Source of the DNA: Odontesthes bonariensis
Lineage: Eukaryota; Chordata; Actinopteri; Atheriniformes; Atherinopsidae
Length of the DNA: 64,000 bases
Reading direction: 5' to 3'
Assembly (NCBI RefSeq): GCF_027942865.1
Contig: NC_134510.1
Span: forward strand, 22,809,209 to 22,873,208
The notes beneath the pieces were generated by a model, which was given only the letters and a program-made list of their open reading frames with translations, ran no database searches and was not told the origin of the DNA. The position numbers were made by a program, and so were the translations under genes. Positions 1 to 11,696 of this stretch are shown here, one piece after another (position 1 is the first letter of the stretch; each line of letters begins with the position of its first letter).

Positions 1-1025
1 TGGAGTGAGCAGTCCATTAAGCTTTCTGTGTTGCCTATAATGCGGTCCTGCATGCTGGAGCATTCATTATTTAACAACATGCAACAACAGCGTCAACTCT
101 AAACGATATCCCCACTTCATATAAAAATGTGGAGCTGTGCCTCCAAACATTTTCTATACTTTGCCTTTTTTTCTTGAATTTTTTAAAGTCATGTCCTCTT
201 GCTGCAGCTTTCTTTTCTTAACAAATGATGCGCTGCAGATTCACACATCCCGGGTTATGAAGAAAGGAGGGATGAGCTTTTGCAACTCATCAATAAATGT
301 CTCTTTTGCCCCTTTACAAACAGCTGCACATCTTCTCTAAATCTGGAGAACAAACACACACATTCACACTCTCAAACACCTGGCGTTGGAGGAGTACTGC
401 TACAATTCAGCAGCTTTACCCTGTCACACTCCAGCTACACCTATCAAGAAACTTAATCCCTCTGCTTAGACTGGCCCTGCATGTCCAACAGTCTTGCTGA
501 CCTCAGCACTGCTTTTTATCAAGAAGGAGATCCATCTTTCTTCCTCTCGCTCACTCTCTAACACACTCCCTCCCGTCTCATCTTTCTCTCTCCCCGAAGC
601 TGTCATCGCCACACCGATCTTCTATCAAACTCCTTGCTCACTTTCACAATCTCGCTGTCCACCTCTCGATGAAATTTTTCCTCACTCGTCTGTGCTCTAT
701 CACTGGGCAGAGGGGCAGTTCCTCCACACTCCATTACCCCACGATCAGCTCATTACAGAGACCAAACACCCACTTCCTGTCAAGCCACAGCCACCGAGAG
801 GCATTAAGTAGAGGAGTAAGGGAGGGAAAGGCGGGCCGGAATTAAATGGGAGCTTCTCTTAAGGACGACTTTGCAAGTGTGTCAGTGTGCATGTGTGGGT
901 TTGTGGTCTGTACTAACTGTTAAACTCATCACTACTTCTTTCTATAACTTTAACACCTGTCCAATCTATGAAGTCACTGCAAGAGTGAGACCAAGTACAA
1001 GTTTGGACGCTGCTGTTTCAGTTAC
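1..1025. other. itga8 intron 6 (partial)
   Basis: I see no further itga8 exon here on the minus strand. The next expected segment (the QVITASVADI-type strand) is not found, so exon 7 should lie off the left edge. No recognisable repeat. Confidence 0.6.
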
Positions 1026-1071
1026 CTTGCCAGTAAAAGCTTCCAGGTCCTCCTACAACCAGCTTTCCCTC
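1026..1071 (-). CDS. itga8: itga8 coding exon 6
   Basis: A short 46-bp exon encoding [15 protein letters not shown], the conserved [11 protein letters not shown] strand of integrin alpha blade 3. Acceptor TTCCAG before 1071, donor GTAAC after 1026; phase 0 in, phase 1 out. It is too short to stand out as an open reading frame; it was found by continuing from exon 5. Confidence 0.9.
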
Positions 1072-4000
1072 CTGGAATGAAAACAGTTCGTCATGGTTAG
1101 TTTAGGTGACAGAAACTTGTCAGTTACTATGTGCATATGTGAAGAGGGCTATACTGTATAAAGTGTATCGCTGAGTGAGCGTGCACATATGATTTCATTT
1201 TGTTGTCATGCATGTTGACATCTTGCAGAGAATGACAGCTTCCTGTACAGGAGGCTAGAGTTGGACCATGAGGCAGAGGTCAAGGTTCATATTGACGATA
1301 CAGTGAAAGAATGTGCGCGCATCTATTGTGTTGAGAGGTGGTGGTTCACATCGGGAGCGGAGGCTACTCTAGGGACAAGGACTCTCTCATCTTTCCAGTG
1401 TCCCATAAATCTCTGAAGGCACTCTTACATTTGAAACTCCAGGAGGCTTTCCTGGTGATAACATGTGAATGCTTCTGCAGTTTTTATTTACCTTGGTGAA
1501 ATCCACACTGAACCCCGCCTGGCAGAATCCCTGTCCCTCTGGGTCTGGATCACCTAAAAGCAACACATGCAAAGGGTGAAACTGCTTTTTTTTTTCAATG
1601 TTTCAAAAGTCTTGCAGAATGCAGTTGGTACTATTGAACTGGTAAAAAAGGGACAAAAACACTTCAAAAACTATAAAATCCAATAAACAAAGAGGTGGCT
1701 TACATACAAAATTAGAACCATTGAGAAACATGTTTAGTTGAAATTATCTGACTGTACATGAATAAATAAAACTCAGGTGCTCATCATAAATGGTTATTGA
1801 TTTCAGTGGCACCCCGCAGTGAAGCTTAATGATGCGTGACTACTCAAGTACAGATAAAGATTAAACAATAGGTGAGTTAAAGCTGAAGTTGGAGTGGCTG
1901 CCAAAAGAAGTTAAGATGAAGAAAAAAAGCTGCAGGAGAAGGAAAATTCCGACTTCAGCACACAATAAAGAAACACTTGCCCTGTCTTGAGAACCGTTCA
2001 GGATAATTCCCTCTTGAGAACACTTGAATTTACACGGTAAATATTTTAGACTTGATTAGTCAGCACTGACATAAACAACAAAACCGAGATCTTTAACAGC
2101 ACTGAGTCAATTACTCGAGGGAGTTTAAGTATGAATGTGTGTTTACGTGAGGGCACAATGGACTGCACAACAAGCGCAGTGCTTTAGTTGCTGTTTACAA
2201 TGCTAAACTTGATAGTATTTATTTTATCATAATGTGTTGGTGTCTTGTACCACTGTACAGGGGGAGAAAACTCACAAGAAGAAAGTGGGAGACAAAGAAA
2301 AAAAAAACATGTAAAGCGAGGGGGATTCAGGGAAGGGGGGGTGGGGCATCCCATAAATCCCATTTACAGAGGTGATGACAGAGAGAAGAGGACCTAAGAG
2401 AGAGTCTGATAAACTGGTGGGGAGACAGATTATTTTCAGGTTACCGTGATGACTTGTAAAACATCAGGCAAGGTGTGAGGAGGCAGCAATTCCCACCTTC
2501 CCCGCTCGTATTTTGCCATGCAGACAGGCTTTTTTTTTTCAGATATACACTACTGTAGTGGGGGATGAGACTTGATTTGTGATGGTAAAGGAGTAAAGAA
2601 AAAACACACTTTTCTCAGAGAGAAGTCACACTTTTGCGCATTCAAAAAGTGTTTTTTTAGTTTTTTACAAAAAGCTAAGTCCACAAGGGGGGGGGGGGGG
2701 GGGGTTATTCTGTCCCACAGGAGACTTTGCTCCTGAGCTGCCTGACATATCTTATTTGTAGTCCAAGATTTTCCCTCCTAATTTACCTTCATCATACTGA
2801 AATACGTTTGCAAATCACCTGCTTACTGACAGGTTTTGCATGCCTGAAAAAGAAGGTGGGTGCATGATTGAATCGGCTGGAGATGCTCTGTTACTCCTGT
2901 TTGATCGATTGTTTCACACTCACAAATTATTCCTGTAGTGTTTAGAAATGCTGCGTGGTGGGGAGCAGAAAGTATAAGAACCAAAATGATAATGTGGGTG
3001 AAATATCTCAATTAAAGACATTAGTTGCACTAATTTCCAATGTTCAAACAGACTGAGGCACATCAGATATGTTATTATCAACGAAAGGCACTTTGAGAAG
3101 CTGTTCAGCAGTGTGGATTTGATCTTGTGACTACAGAACTCAAAATAAAAATGTGTCCACACAGTATATTAAATGCTACAATCATAGCAGCGCAAATAAC
3201 TTACTGACAATAAAAAAAAAATACACTCTTATGAACATGTCATGAAACAGAATTAAGAGTTAAATTGTAGCACTCGCCCACATCCATTCGAGGAAAATAA
3301 ATTAAAGAAATAAAACTCCTTTATTTTGATTTTTGGCAGATATGCTAATGCCACAACAATCAATCACAACGGAGTGGGCCTCCAACTGGTCATAAATAGC
3401 TCCAACTGGCAAATAATGAGCAGATGTTCGTACTTTTTTTTTTGCCCTTGACCAATCGTTGTCCAAATTAGAGCAAACAAGACTTTTTTGGGGGGGGGGC
3501 TTAAAGAGACAGGAGCGAAAAATTTCCAACAGAACAGAACAAGAGATACTGTAACATCACCACTGGGAGCATCACGAATTTAAATTTAATCCTGTCAGAG
3601 GTGGAAATCTCAGACGCGTATCTTGGAAGCTGCACAGTTCATTTCAAAGCTCTCTGCATTTGTAATAGATTCCACTAACAGTAAGAACTTGCTCTTCAAA
3701 ATTTGAGTGAACACACTTTTTGCATCTCATACCATAAAAAACATCTCATACATACTGTAAAAAGATTACGCATTTTAATTAAACTGCTATAGTAAGATGT
3801 CTCATTAAAAATCGGGGGGTTAGCGGGTTCACACAGACTGGACAGAGACGGAGAACACAAAGAGAGGAATGGCTGAAGGAACGTCAGGGAGACAGAGGCA
3901 TTAACGGGCGAGGCTGCAGAGTTACTCACTGGTCCTGCAGGGTGAGTACTCAGCGTAGGCGCTGAAATTCTGGACGGCCACATAGCAGGTCCCCACGGGG

Positions 4001-4721
4001 TCCTTCTCTCCATCTCTCTTCACTGTCCGCCAGTGGTAGAGAGGGGCGCATGCCTGCATAACAGGTAAACAGATAGAGAGAGATAAAAAACTGAGGAAAA
4101 CCAGTAAGAAATGAATGTAAAATTCCATCTTAAAATGAACATCTTGTCCACCCACCACCACTTTTCCTTTGTGCGTCCTGACTGACGCTCCAAACCACTG
4201 GTGTGACTTAAACTCCAGAGGCTCTCTGGTGCCATTCACCTTAATCATTCTGTTATCTGGTGACAGAGGCAGAGAGCGGGGAAGTGGAAAAGACATTAAA
4301 AAAAAAAAGGGAGCTGAACAGACATTTCATAGTGGCGGCTGTAAACTCTGAACTGACCACAGTAATGCGGTCTGTGAGCATTTGTCCTTAATGAGCAAGA
4401 ACAAACAGCAAAGTCTTAAACAGGCCAATAACATACATCAAAACACCATTTGCCCCCCAGAGACAGACATTCGACAGGATACGGAGGCTTTTTTATTCAG
4501 TTTGTCGCTCCAATAAAAAGTAGCAACACTTAAGAGACTGATATGCAGACGTACAACTTGACAATAACATTTTAAGCATTTTCCCCCGGAATCACAATAA
4601 TGCGTTTGTGTGTGTGGATGCGTTTGACCTGTTGTATACATATCTCCAGTATTTCTTAAGCCCAGCTGGTTCTCTTTACAACATGCATACTCCTCATTAA
4701 ACACCTTCATTTAACACGTGT

Positions 4722-4754
<33 letters not shown>

Positions 4755-7700
4755 GACTCACTTACAGGAATACAGTGGATGCAGACAAACAGGTGTACAG
4801 AGCATGTTTTTCTTATTAGCATTATTAGTTTTTTTGGCTTTACTACTCCATTTCATCATCTCTGAGGGAGTTCAAGGCATGCTGATTCACACCGTTCACT
4901 TATTTAAATTTTTTTTAAACACATTCCATCTTCTCATGAACTGTTATAGGTTTGTTTCAACTTCTATGAACGGTCAGTTGATTGAGAAAGTACACCCTCT
5001 TTGATTGATAAAAGCTTTACATATTAGGACATATTAGAAAGGCACTATGGTCTGCAGACCTTAGTGCCTTTCTCAGACAAACATGAACACACTACATATG
5101 TATTTCATAAAAAAAAGTACACGCCATGATTCAGTAACTACTGGAAACAATCTTAATCAACAACAACTTGAAGTAATTGTTTTTTTGTATGACGTTTTCA
5201 TTCTCGCATCACTGTGGAAGAATTTTGTCCCACATTTCTTTACAATGGTGCTTCAGTTTATTGAGGTTTGCGGGCATTTGTTTATGCACAGCTCTCCTAA
5301 GGTCCCACCATGACATCTCAATCAGTTTGAGGTCTAGACTTTGATTTGATGATTGCATAATCTCGATTATTTTCTTTTCTCTCTCAGTCATTCTGTTCTA
5401 GTCATTGTCCGAATCATCACCCCTCCATCACCGTGCTTGACAGTTGGTATGAGGTGTTTGTGTTGATATCCTTTGTTTGGTCTTTCTCCGTGGTAAGTGC
5501 ATTATGACTAAACGTCTCCACTTTGGTCTCATCTGTCCACAGGACATTGGTTCCGAAGTCTTGTGGTCTGTTCAGATGTAACTTTGCAAAACCTAAGCTG
5601 TGCTGCCATGTTCTTTTTTTTAGAGAGAAGAGGCTTTCTCCTGCAACCCTTCCAAACGAGCCATACTTGTTTAGTCTTTTTCTAATTGTGCTGTCACAAA
5701 CTTCTTGATTTAACATTCTAACTGAGGCCTGTAGAGTCTGAGATGTAGCTCTTGGACATTTTTGCAGCTTGTTTGAACATTGCACTGTCTGAGCATGTGG
5801 TGAACTTACGGGACATAAACTCCTGAGAAGATTGGCTGCTTTAAATACTCTCCCTTTGTATATTATTTTCTCACTGTAGAATGTTGGACAAATGGGTTAG
5901 AATGGCCTAACAACTCTTCTCAGATTGATGGGCAGCAACAATTGCTTCTCTAAGAACATTGCTGATGTCTTTCCTCCTTGGCATTGTGTTAACAAACACA
6001 CCTGAATGTTCCAGACCCACAAACTGCCAAAACTCAAATTTTTATAGATGCATTCACCCTTCATGATTTTGAAATTGAAATTGAGAGATACCTGACTAAT
6101 CTCTGAAGGGAAATTATACATGATGATCAATTAATCAAGTGCATTTGATGAGCCCAGCTGGCTGCCACCCACCCTGTGAATTTCTATGGAAGAAATAAGA
6201 ATGTGCTTATTTCATGCATTGCATGCATCATTTTCTGCTAAACTGAGTGGCAACCAATTACTAAAAGCACAGACCAGAAACGAAAGCAGTGGTGATTCAC
6301 TTTTTCTTGACGCCAACTAAAGAGATGCAACCTATCACTAATCTGTGATAACATATCATCAACTCCCCCACCCCCCTCAGCTTCCCTGACACGACTTGAC
6401 ACATCTGCATAATGTCATTGAAGTACGTGCACAAACAGGTAGACACAAGGACACATGTGAAGCTGATGCACCACTCATGCTGATACTTTTTTTACAGTGT
6501 AAATTCAAAAAATGCTTCGGCTGTAAGCACGTGTGCTACCCTACTCACACATTTGTTCCACTAATTTTATTCATCCCTCAAACCTGAAATTAACCCCAAA
6601 ATATTTCACAAATAACAGCAATTAACTTAAGAGAGAAGAAAGAGGACCCCCTCCCCTCACTTTGGAGCTTAAGTGCATCTTTATGGAGCCTCCCTTTAGC
6701 TCATCCAGAGCCCTGAAGTAGTGTTTGCATCAGCTGATTAGCCTCCAGTTGTTTCACTCCAGCTGCTGTTATAGATGTAAATGTGCTGTCATATTCATAA
6801 ATGCGCATGAGGATCAATTTGAGATTCTCTTTGTTAACTTTGCAGTAGCACTATCACTTGGAGTTTCATCCTCCATCCTCCTGAGCTTCAGCATGAAGCT
6901 CTTGGCAGCGTCAACTCTGCCACAACCTGTTGTTCTTGATGTTTGCACCTTTCTTTGAATTCTGTCTCCCCAACAAAGCACATTATCAAGACATAATTAA
7001 CTCTGTCAAAGCTATCCATGTAGTGAGAGCAAAGTTTATTCTCCAGCTTTTCTGTTGAATTCATGAAAGAGGGAGAAAAACAGACTGATGGAGAACAAGA
7101 GAAGCACAAGGGGAGGGAAAAAGAGACAAGGGATGTATTTTCAAGATCTAATAAAAAGCAGACCTCACCCAGTCCCCCTTTCTTCCGACCGAGGACTAAA
7201 TTCCCATGTGCATACAGTTCACCCCCCTCCTCTTTCTCTTCACCTCATGCGCACAAGCTGACAACTCGGAGAGGAAAGTGAGCATCAGAGAGATTAGAAG
7301 CACGAGTGATAGCTGATCAGTGGACACTGATGATAATATATTGAATAGCATAATCAACACGATATAGACCAGCAAACCTGCAATGCGCTTATTTTGTCCG
7401 ATGAAGTTGATGAGAGCCATATGCCTCATCTCTTTTTGCAACAGCACAAGTTCCAACTCATGTAGACATAAATACAAGACACAAAGGTTTCACAACCGTA
7501 GCGCTTTCCAATCAAGTGACATCTGGGACCATCGCTTGGTAAATCTCATTTCTATTATTCACTGAAATGCTCACATGAGAAGTCATAAAAAAGTAACAGC
7601 AGTGAGCATACAGTCTGTCTCACAGTTTGTCCAACTAAGGCTGCCTGTCATGTAACAACACCAAGAATATCAGGAGTGTAATTATACTCAGTGGGGGCCC

Positions 7701-8454
7701 CAGGAAGTCTGTCACAAATGAATTTTGGCCCATGAGAAATAAAACAAGTTATTACAAACATGAAGTTTTAGAAAATGTTTCAGGTAACTTACTGGAATTG
7801 TCAAAAGGAATCTGTCTGCAGCTATCAGGCAGTCCTGGCCAGGGGCAGTAATAGACGGCTCCAGCCTCCACGATGCCTGGCTGAGAGGTGTTCGCTTTTG
7901 GAGCCCCCACCAGCACACTGATCCTGGTGGGAAAAGGGAAAAAACAAAACAAGGTATATGCAAGACATGCAGGATATGGTGCAACTCAGAATCTAACTGA
8001 CCCAGAGATGTCACTTTCTTTTCCGTTTCAAATTCCTTGCCATTCATGCATGAGTTTACTGCTCATCTAAGCCCCACTAGAGCATAATGCTTAGATATAA
8101 AGATAAGCATCATCCACCTCCAACTCTTCTGTTGCACTATAATAAAGCAATTTCGACAGATTAAGCTTGTGCAGGTACAGTTTAAGAGGCAAATGACTTT
8201 TATATCACAACTTCTGCAGGACCCTGGTGGGACAGCTTCAGCCTTGATGTTGCCACTCACGTGTTCCTGTCGCTGGTCGCTTGATAGAAATCCACAGAAT
8301 AACCGAAATAACTACCATCAGGTCCCCTGTAAACCGTAGGATGCTCCGCGTAAAGGTTAAAACTCCAAACTCCGTTTGGCGCCGGCCACAGCACACACAT
8401 CACCCCCAGCATAAACATCCCAGCAGAGGAGGCACAATCCCACAAACGCTCCAT
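1026..8454 (-). CDS. itga8: Integrin alpha-8, 5' part of gene (coding exons 1-6)
   Basis: Alpha subunit of a type I transmembrane receptor that pairs with beta-1 integrin and binds RGD ligands such as nephronectin and fibronectin at the cell surface. Exons on the minus strand: 8261-8454, 7793-7923, 4156-4256, 3930-4053, 1492-1553, 1026-1071. All junctions are GT/AG and splice phases match, giving about 219 residues. What is visible: a signal peptide ending near VWS, then the mature N-terminus [11 protein letters not shown], the first FG-GAP blade ([10 protein letters not shown]), [13 protein letters not shown], the CPW...CRQIPFD segment, the second blade ([31 protein letters not shown]), and [11 protein letters not shown]. 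The peptides resemble ITGA8 more than ITGA5 or ITGAV, notably [16 protein letters not shown] and [13 protein letters not shown]. The remaining beta-propeller, thigh, calf, membrane and tail exons lie beyond the left edge. An in-frame ATG at 8479-8481 would add nine residues. Confidence 0.93.
1492..1553 (-). CDS. itga8: itga8 coding exon 5
   Basis: A 62-bp exon encoding [20 protein letters not shown]. Acceptor CTTTTAG before 1553, donor GTAAAT after 1492. Phase 1 in, phase 0 out. Close to the corresponding human ITGA8 segment by recall. Confidence 0.92.
1554..3929. other. itga8 intron 4, no gene seen
   Basis: AT-rich intronic sequence between coding exons 4 and 5. It holds an 18-bp G run at 2687-2704 and shorter homopolymers. 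No coding exon or RNA gene recognised. Confidence 0.6.
2687..2704. repeat. Poly-G tract (18 G)
   Basis: Uninterrupted run of 18 G on the plus strand inside itga8 intron 4. Such runs are prone to length error in assembly. Confidence 0.9.
3930..4053 (-). CDS. itga8: itga8 coding exon 4
   Basis: Encodes [20 protein letters not shown], then [21 protein letters not shown]. Cysteines of the blade 2/3 loop are present. Acceptor ATGCAG before 4053, donor GTGAGT after 3930. 124 bp, phase 0 in, phase 1 out; only a 102-bp intron separates it from exon 3. Confidence 0.93.
4156..4256 (-). CDS. itga8: itga8 coding exon 3
   Basis: Encodes [20 protein letters not shown] followed by [14 protein letters not shown] (blade 2). 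The NGT sequon is kept as in human ITGA8. AG acceptor before 4256, donor GTGGGT after 4156. 101 bp, phase 1 in, phase 0 out. The intron separating it from exon 2 (4257-7792) carries a Tc1 remnant. Confidence 0.92.
4724..4752. repeat. (AC)n microsatellite
   Basis: About 14 uninterrupted AC units in itga8 intron 2. Confidence 0.9.
5037..5072. repeat. 36-bp near-perfect palindrome
   Basis: Two 18-base arms meet at GGTCTG/CAGACC with no loop. Outer arms are GAAAGGCACTA and TAGTGCCTTTC; 17 of 18 positions pair, with one mismatch. It lies just before the decayed Tc1 element and could be an old foldback end or a cruciform-forming site. Confidence 0.85.
5209..5984 (-). pseudogene. Decayed Tc1/mariner transposase (Tc1-A), in itga8 intron 2
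   Basis: Cut-and-paste DNA transposase of the IS630/Tc1/mariner superfamily, broken. Reading the minus strand from 5984, the start [20 protein letters not shown] is followed quickly by a stop. Further on, [19 protein letters not shown], then the catalytic-region peptide [11 protein letters not shown] stretch is missing, and the C-terminal peptide [20 protein letters not shown] (degenerate form of the SPDLNPIE motif) ends at an early stop. Several frameshifts and stops rule out activity. I could not define its terminal repeats; the element may extend to about 5075 and 6280. Confidence 0.85.
7793..7923 (-). CDS. itga8: itga8 coding exon 2
   Basis: Encodes [19 protein letters not shown], then AVYYCPWP and CRQIPFDNS, the end of blade 1 and the following loop. 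AG acceptor before 7923, donor GTAAGT after 7793. 131 bp, phase 2 in, phase 1 out, fitting both neighbours. Confidence 0.93.
8261..8454 (-). CDS. itga8: itga8 coding exon 1 (signal peptide and start of beta-propeller)
   Basis: Start chosen at 8454 ([10 protein letters not shown]) because it leaves a compact hydrophobic signal peptide before FNLYAEHP. Its context has A at -3 and G at +4. The upstream in-frame ATG at 8481 also has a purine at -3, so it cannot be excluded. The donor GTGAGT follows position 8261; the exon ends in phase 2. Confidence 0.9.
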
Positions 8455-8481
8455 CCTAGATGAGAGAGAGCTGCGCACCAT

Positions 8482-10741
8482 TCCTAAAAAAAAAAAAAAA
8501 AATGCGAAAAAGAGAGCTTCCTCTGTGCAGGTGTGTTAAGTTTGTCCCGGGTTTAAGTTCTACGACTGCCTGTCTGTGGATGCCTGTACGCGCTCTGTTG
8601 CGCTCCCCCTGAACTGCCTCCTGACACCATTAAACCACCAGGTCTGCCCAGAGTCTCCGCTACAAGGCTGCACAGCCGCGCCCCCGCCCTCTGCACAAAA
8701 CTTTACCCCCTACTCTCTCACACACACGCACACGCACACGCATCACAGGGTTCAAACCACATCTGAGCGCGCAAAGGCAGGCTGGCGCGTCACAGCTCCT
8801 TTTATGGTGCAGCTAAATCTTCTGGCTCATCCCGAAAAAAAAGATAAATTCACTGAATGATAATGAGAAATAAGTCTAGGAACGCATACGGTCACCAGTT
8901 AAATAAAACTAACTTAAATTAAAACACCTTTGAGGTTGCTTTTTACAAGCCGACCAGACCATTAAACAGGGCTGCGTTTCCTTCCGGTGACAATAACCTC
9001 TTGTAATTATGTCACTAATTATTATGTCGTCTTGCAGCAGAATTCTCTTAAGTGGCATTTGTGTGAGTTTAGGGCAGTTTGGCCCTCTCGCAGTTTCACT
9101 CAACACCAAGTGATTTTCCCCATCCCCGAGGTAACAAACCTCACTCGCTGAAAATAATATCCCGCAACGAAAAACGGTCTTAAAGAGGTGACAGGCCAGA
9201 CCGAAGTGTTTTTGTATATTTAGCTTTGCACACTTAAGAGCATTTGTCTTGCGAAAGCGCGCTCCGTGCACGTCAGGGAATAAATATTGCACCCTTTTAA
9301 TCAAACTCACAATCTGCTGTTTAAGATCCTGGAGAGTTTATTTTAATTAAACCGTACTTTATGGGCACATAAGTGAGGAATTAAACTATATAAGCGGCCA
9401 CAAAGCAGCATTAAAGTCAGGTTTGGCGCTGAAGCTTTTTTCTGTCACCAGAAGATACGAAACAGGTGGGGAGGTGAGGTAAAGAGAGAAGAAACCCAAG
9501 CTCGACCTGCCAGGTGGAGACTTTCACACACCCTGCCTGCTTCATCCCACTCATCTATCCTATCCTCATTTTTTTCATCCCAACATAGACTTGGTGGACC
9601 ATGTCTAGACAAGTTGCTGAGCATTTTTCATGCCGCATTGAAGCATGTGTGATTAAGACAGAGAGACTAGAGTACAGGAGAGGGTCTGGTCTTTTTCAAC
9701 CGTTTCTTTGTAAATCAAACAAGAACAAAGAGGAGAAAAAAAAAGAAGAGAAAAGAAAAAAAAACTGCAAAACATGAGCAGACACAGATGTGTTTCTTTT
9801 AGTGACACTTACAGGCGAAAAAGGAAGATGATGGAGTGTGGAGGCAGCAGACTGTCTGCCGTGTTATGATCATCATTAGTCAGATGCCCAGTCTTTGAAT
9901 GCCTCTCCACCCTTCCATCTGTAATCATTTTCATTTTACATTCAATAAATTTCTCAGTTACAGCATTGCTAGGAATACACACATGCTGTTCAGGTTACAC
10001 TCCGTCAGTCTGCCAACGTGTTGTGATCAGAGATTTACTGCAGGTCATTCCGGATTGATTACTGCACACGAACAGTAGTGGTTTATATCTTTCACACACG
10101 CCCAGCTCTCTTTGCAAACTCACAACGAGCTGTGTGCTACGTCAGATTAGCTGAACATCCTTTCTCCATTAGAAACACATTCAGGATTTATTGCCACGCT
10201 GCTGTGTACAGATGCAAAGTGGGTTAAGCATTCGGTGCATGCAGACACAAATACTAAGTCAGGGTGAAGAATGGCAAACGCACTAAATGTTCTTCTTTAA
10301 ACACCTTACTCCTATTATTACACAAAACTGCTAACATGCTAAATATCCCACTGTGATTTGCATCGTCCTACAAAAGGCCAAGGTTAATATGAAGCGCGAG
10401 TACATTTATCTGTCTGTAGGAAAGTTTTGGTGTTGGACAGACACCCATTTTCTGTCCCAGGGGGATTGCTTTGTTTACAGAGAGGTACTTCAGTCACCAT
10501 TAGCGTCTGGGAGATTTAGTAAATGACTGATTTAGATTCTCTCCGGGACAAACGACGTCTGTCTGTACGTGATTCAGTGATGACGCTGCAAACAGATCAA
10601 ACATCTGAAACCTGAGGTTGTCCCATGCTGGGTCAAAACATGATAGTCATGAAAGGAAGACACAGGAGGAGGATGTCTAAGATTTCAAAGCAACAAACTC
10701 AACACAGCATTTGAACAAAAAAAAAAAAAGAAAAAGAAGTG
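8482..10741. other. Region between itga8 start and mindy3 3' end
   Basis: About 2.3 kb. The part next to itga8 (8520-8810) is locally CpG-containing and includes a CArG box, so it probably holds the itga8 promoter and 5' UTR. The remainder shows no coding potential that I recognise. Confidence 0.55.
8798..8807. promoter_or_regulatory. CArG box (SRF site) upstream of itga8
   Basis: CCTTTTATGG, a perfect match to CC(A/T)6GG, about 340 bp upstream of the itga8 start codon. Serum response factor binds such boxes in smooth-muscle and mesenchymal genes; function here is inferred. Confidence 0.5.
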
Positions 10742-10747
10742 TTTATT
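10742..10747 (-). terminator. mindy3 polyadenylation signal
   Basis: AATAAA on the minus strand, about 800 bp after the mindy3 stop codon at 11547, followed by a T-rich stretch on that strand. I saw no other AATAAA on the minus strand between stop and this point. Confidence 0.55.
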
Positions 10748-10931
10748 CCAGAACCTTTGAGTGTGATAATAAATACACGAGCACTTGGCCAACATCCTGT
10801 TGTAGTGCACGAGTGCACACACAGAGCACCTAAACCAACTTCATCTCGGTTAAACACCGAAAACCCTCAGTTCAGATGCCTGAATCTGGGATGGTCCCTT
10901 TATGCTGTAAACTCTGAGCAGTGGAAGTGAC

Positions 10932-10980
10932 TGTGTGTATGCGTGTGTGTGTGTATGTGTGCGTGTGTGTGTGTGTGTGT
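10932..10980. repeat. Imperfect (TG)n microsatellite
   Basis: TG units interrupted by TATG and TGCG, within the presumed mindy3 3' UTR (CA repeat on the transcript). Confidence 0.85.
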
Positions 10981-11546
10981 TCTCATATGTGCAAGGCTTT
11001 GGTAGGTTTTCCCTTAAACAGTCCTGTAGCTGGGTTAACAGTAGTGTTCCACAGTCGACTGGCTCTACATGTGGTTCAGCGTGTGCTTCGATGACACACT
11101 TACTGCTGAACCAAACTGGTTTGCGTTTCTAAACAGCTGTCTACCACCAAACTGTAGCAGAGGTTTGTCAGCACGGAGCACAGCTTTAGAAATAAACAGT
11201 CGCTCATTTTTTTTTTTTTTCTTTGAATGATAACATCATAAACATCCTGCGTGTCGATTACAAGCTAAGGTGAACAAGCAGTAGCACTGACTGCAGAGGT
11301 GAGTTTGCATTTGTGTGGAATGAGTGAGTAAGAATAAAAGGATGGATGTAAGACTTGAATCTGTCCATGAACATGTTGGTCTCTTGTGTGCGTTTTGTGT
11401 TCTTCTTGTTCTCATTCGTCTCCGTTGTAGGTTTCTCAGTTTTTGCAGTCCGCTGACCTTGTGGGGTCAGTGTGCAGAGGGGAAGCTGATTAGGGGTGTG
11501 TGGTGGCGCAGTAGTGGCCAGTCCGCATATACAGACTGCGTCAGTG

Positions 11547-11696
11547 CTAGTTGAGTGACGGAGAGCGGTTGGTGGTCCACAGCAACTCGATGTAGGGCCA
11601 CTTGGTCTGTAGGCAGCGCTTCACTGGAGTGTCGTCAGTCCGAACCATTGGGTCCTCAAATCCCAGCACCACAGCTGTTCCCTCCACATACTCAAC
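11547..11696 (-). CDS. mindy3: mindy3 exon 15 (C-terminus)
   Basis: Encodes VEYVEGTAVVLGFEDPMVRT, DDTPVKRCLQTKWPYIELLW and TTNRSPSLN, then TAG at 11547-11549. The end matches the human C-terminus. Acceptor CCACAG. Confidence 0.96.
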   Translation of the reverse strand, partial: VEYVEGTAVVLGFEDPMVRTDDTPVKRCLQTKWPYIELLWTTNRSPSLN

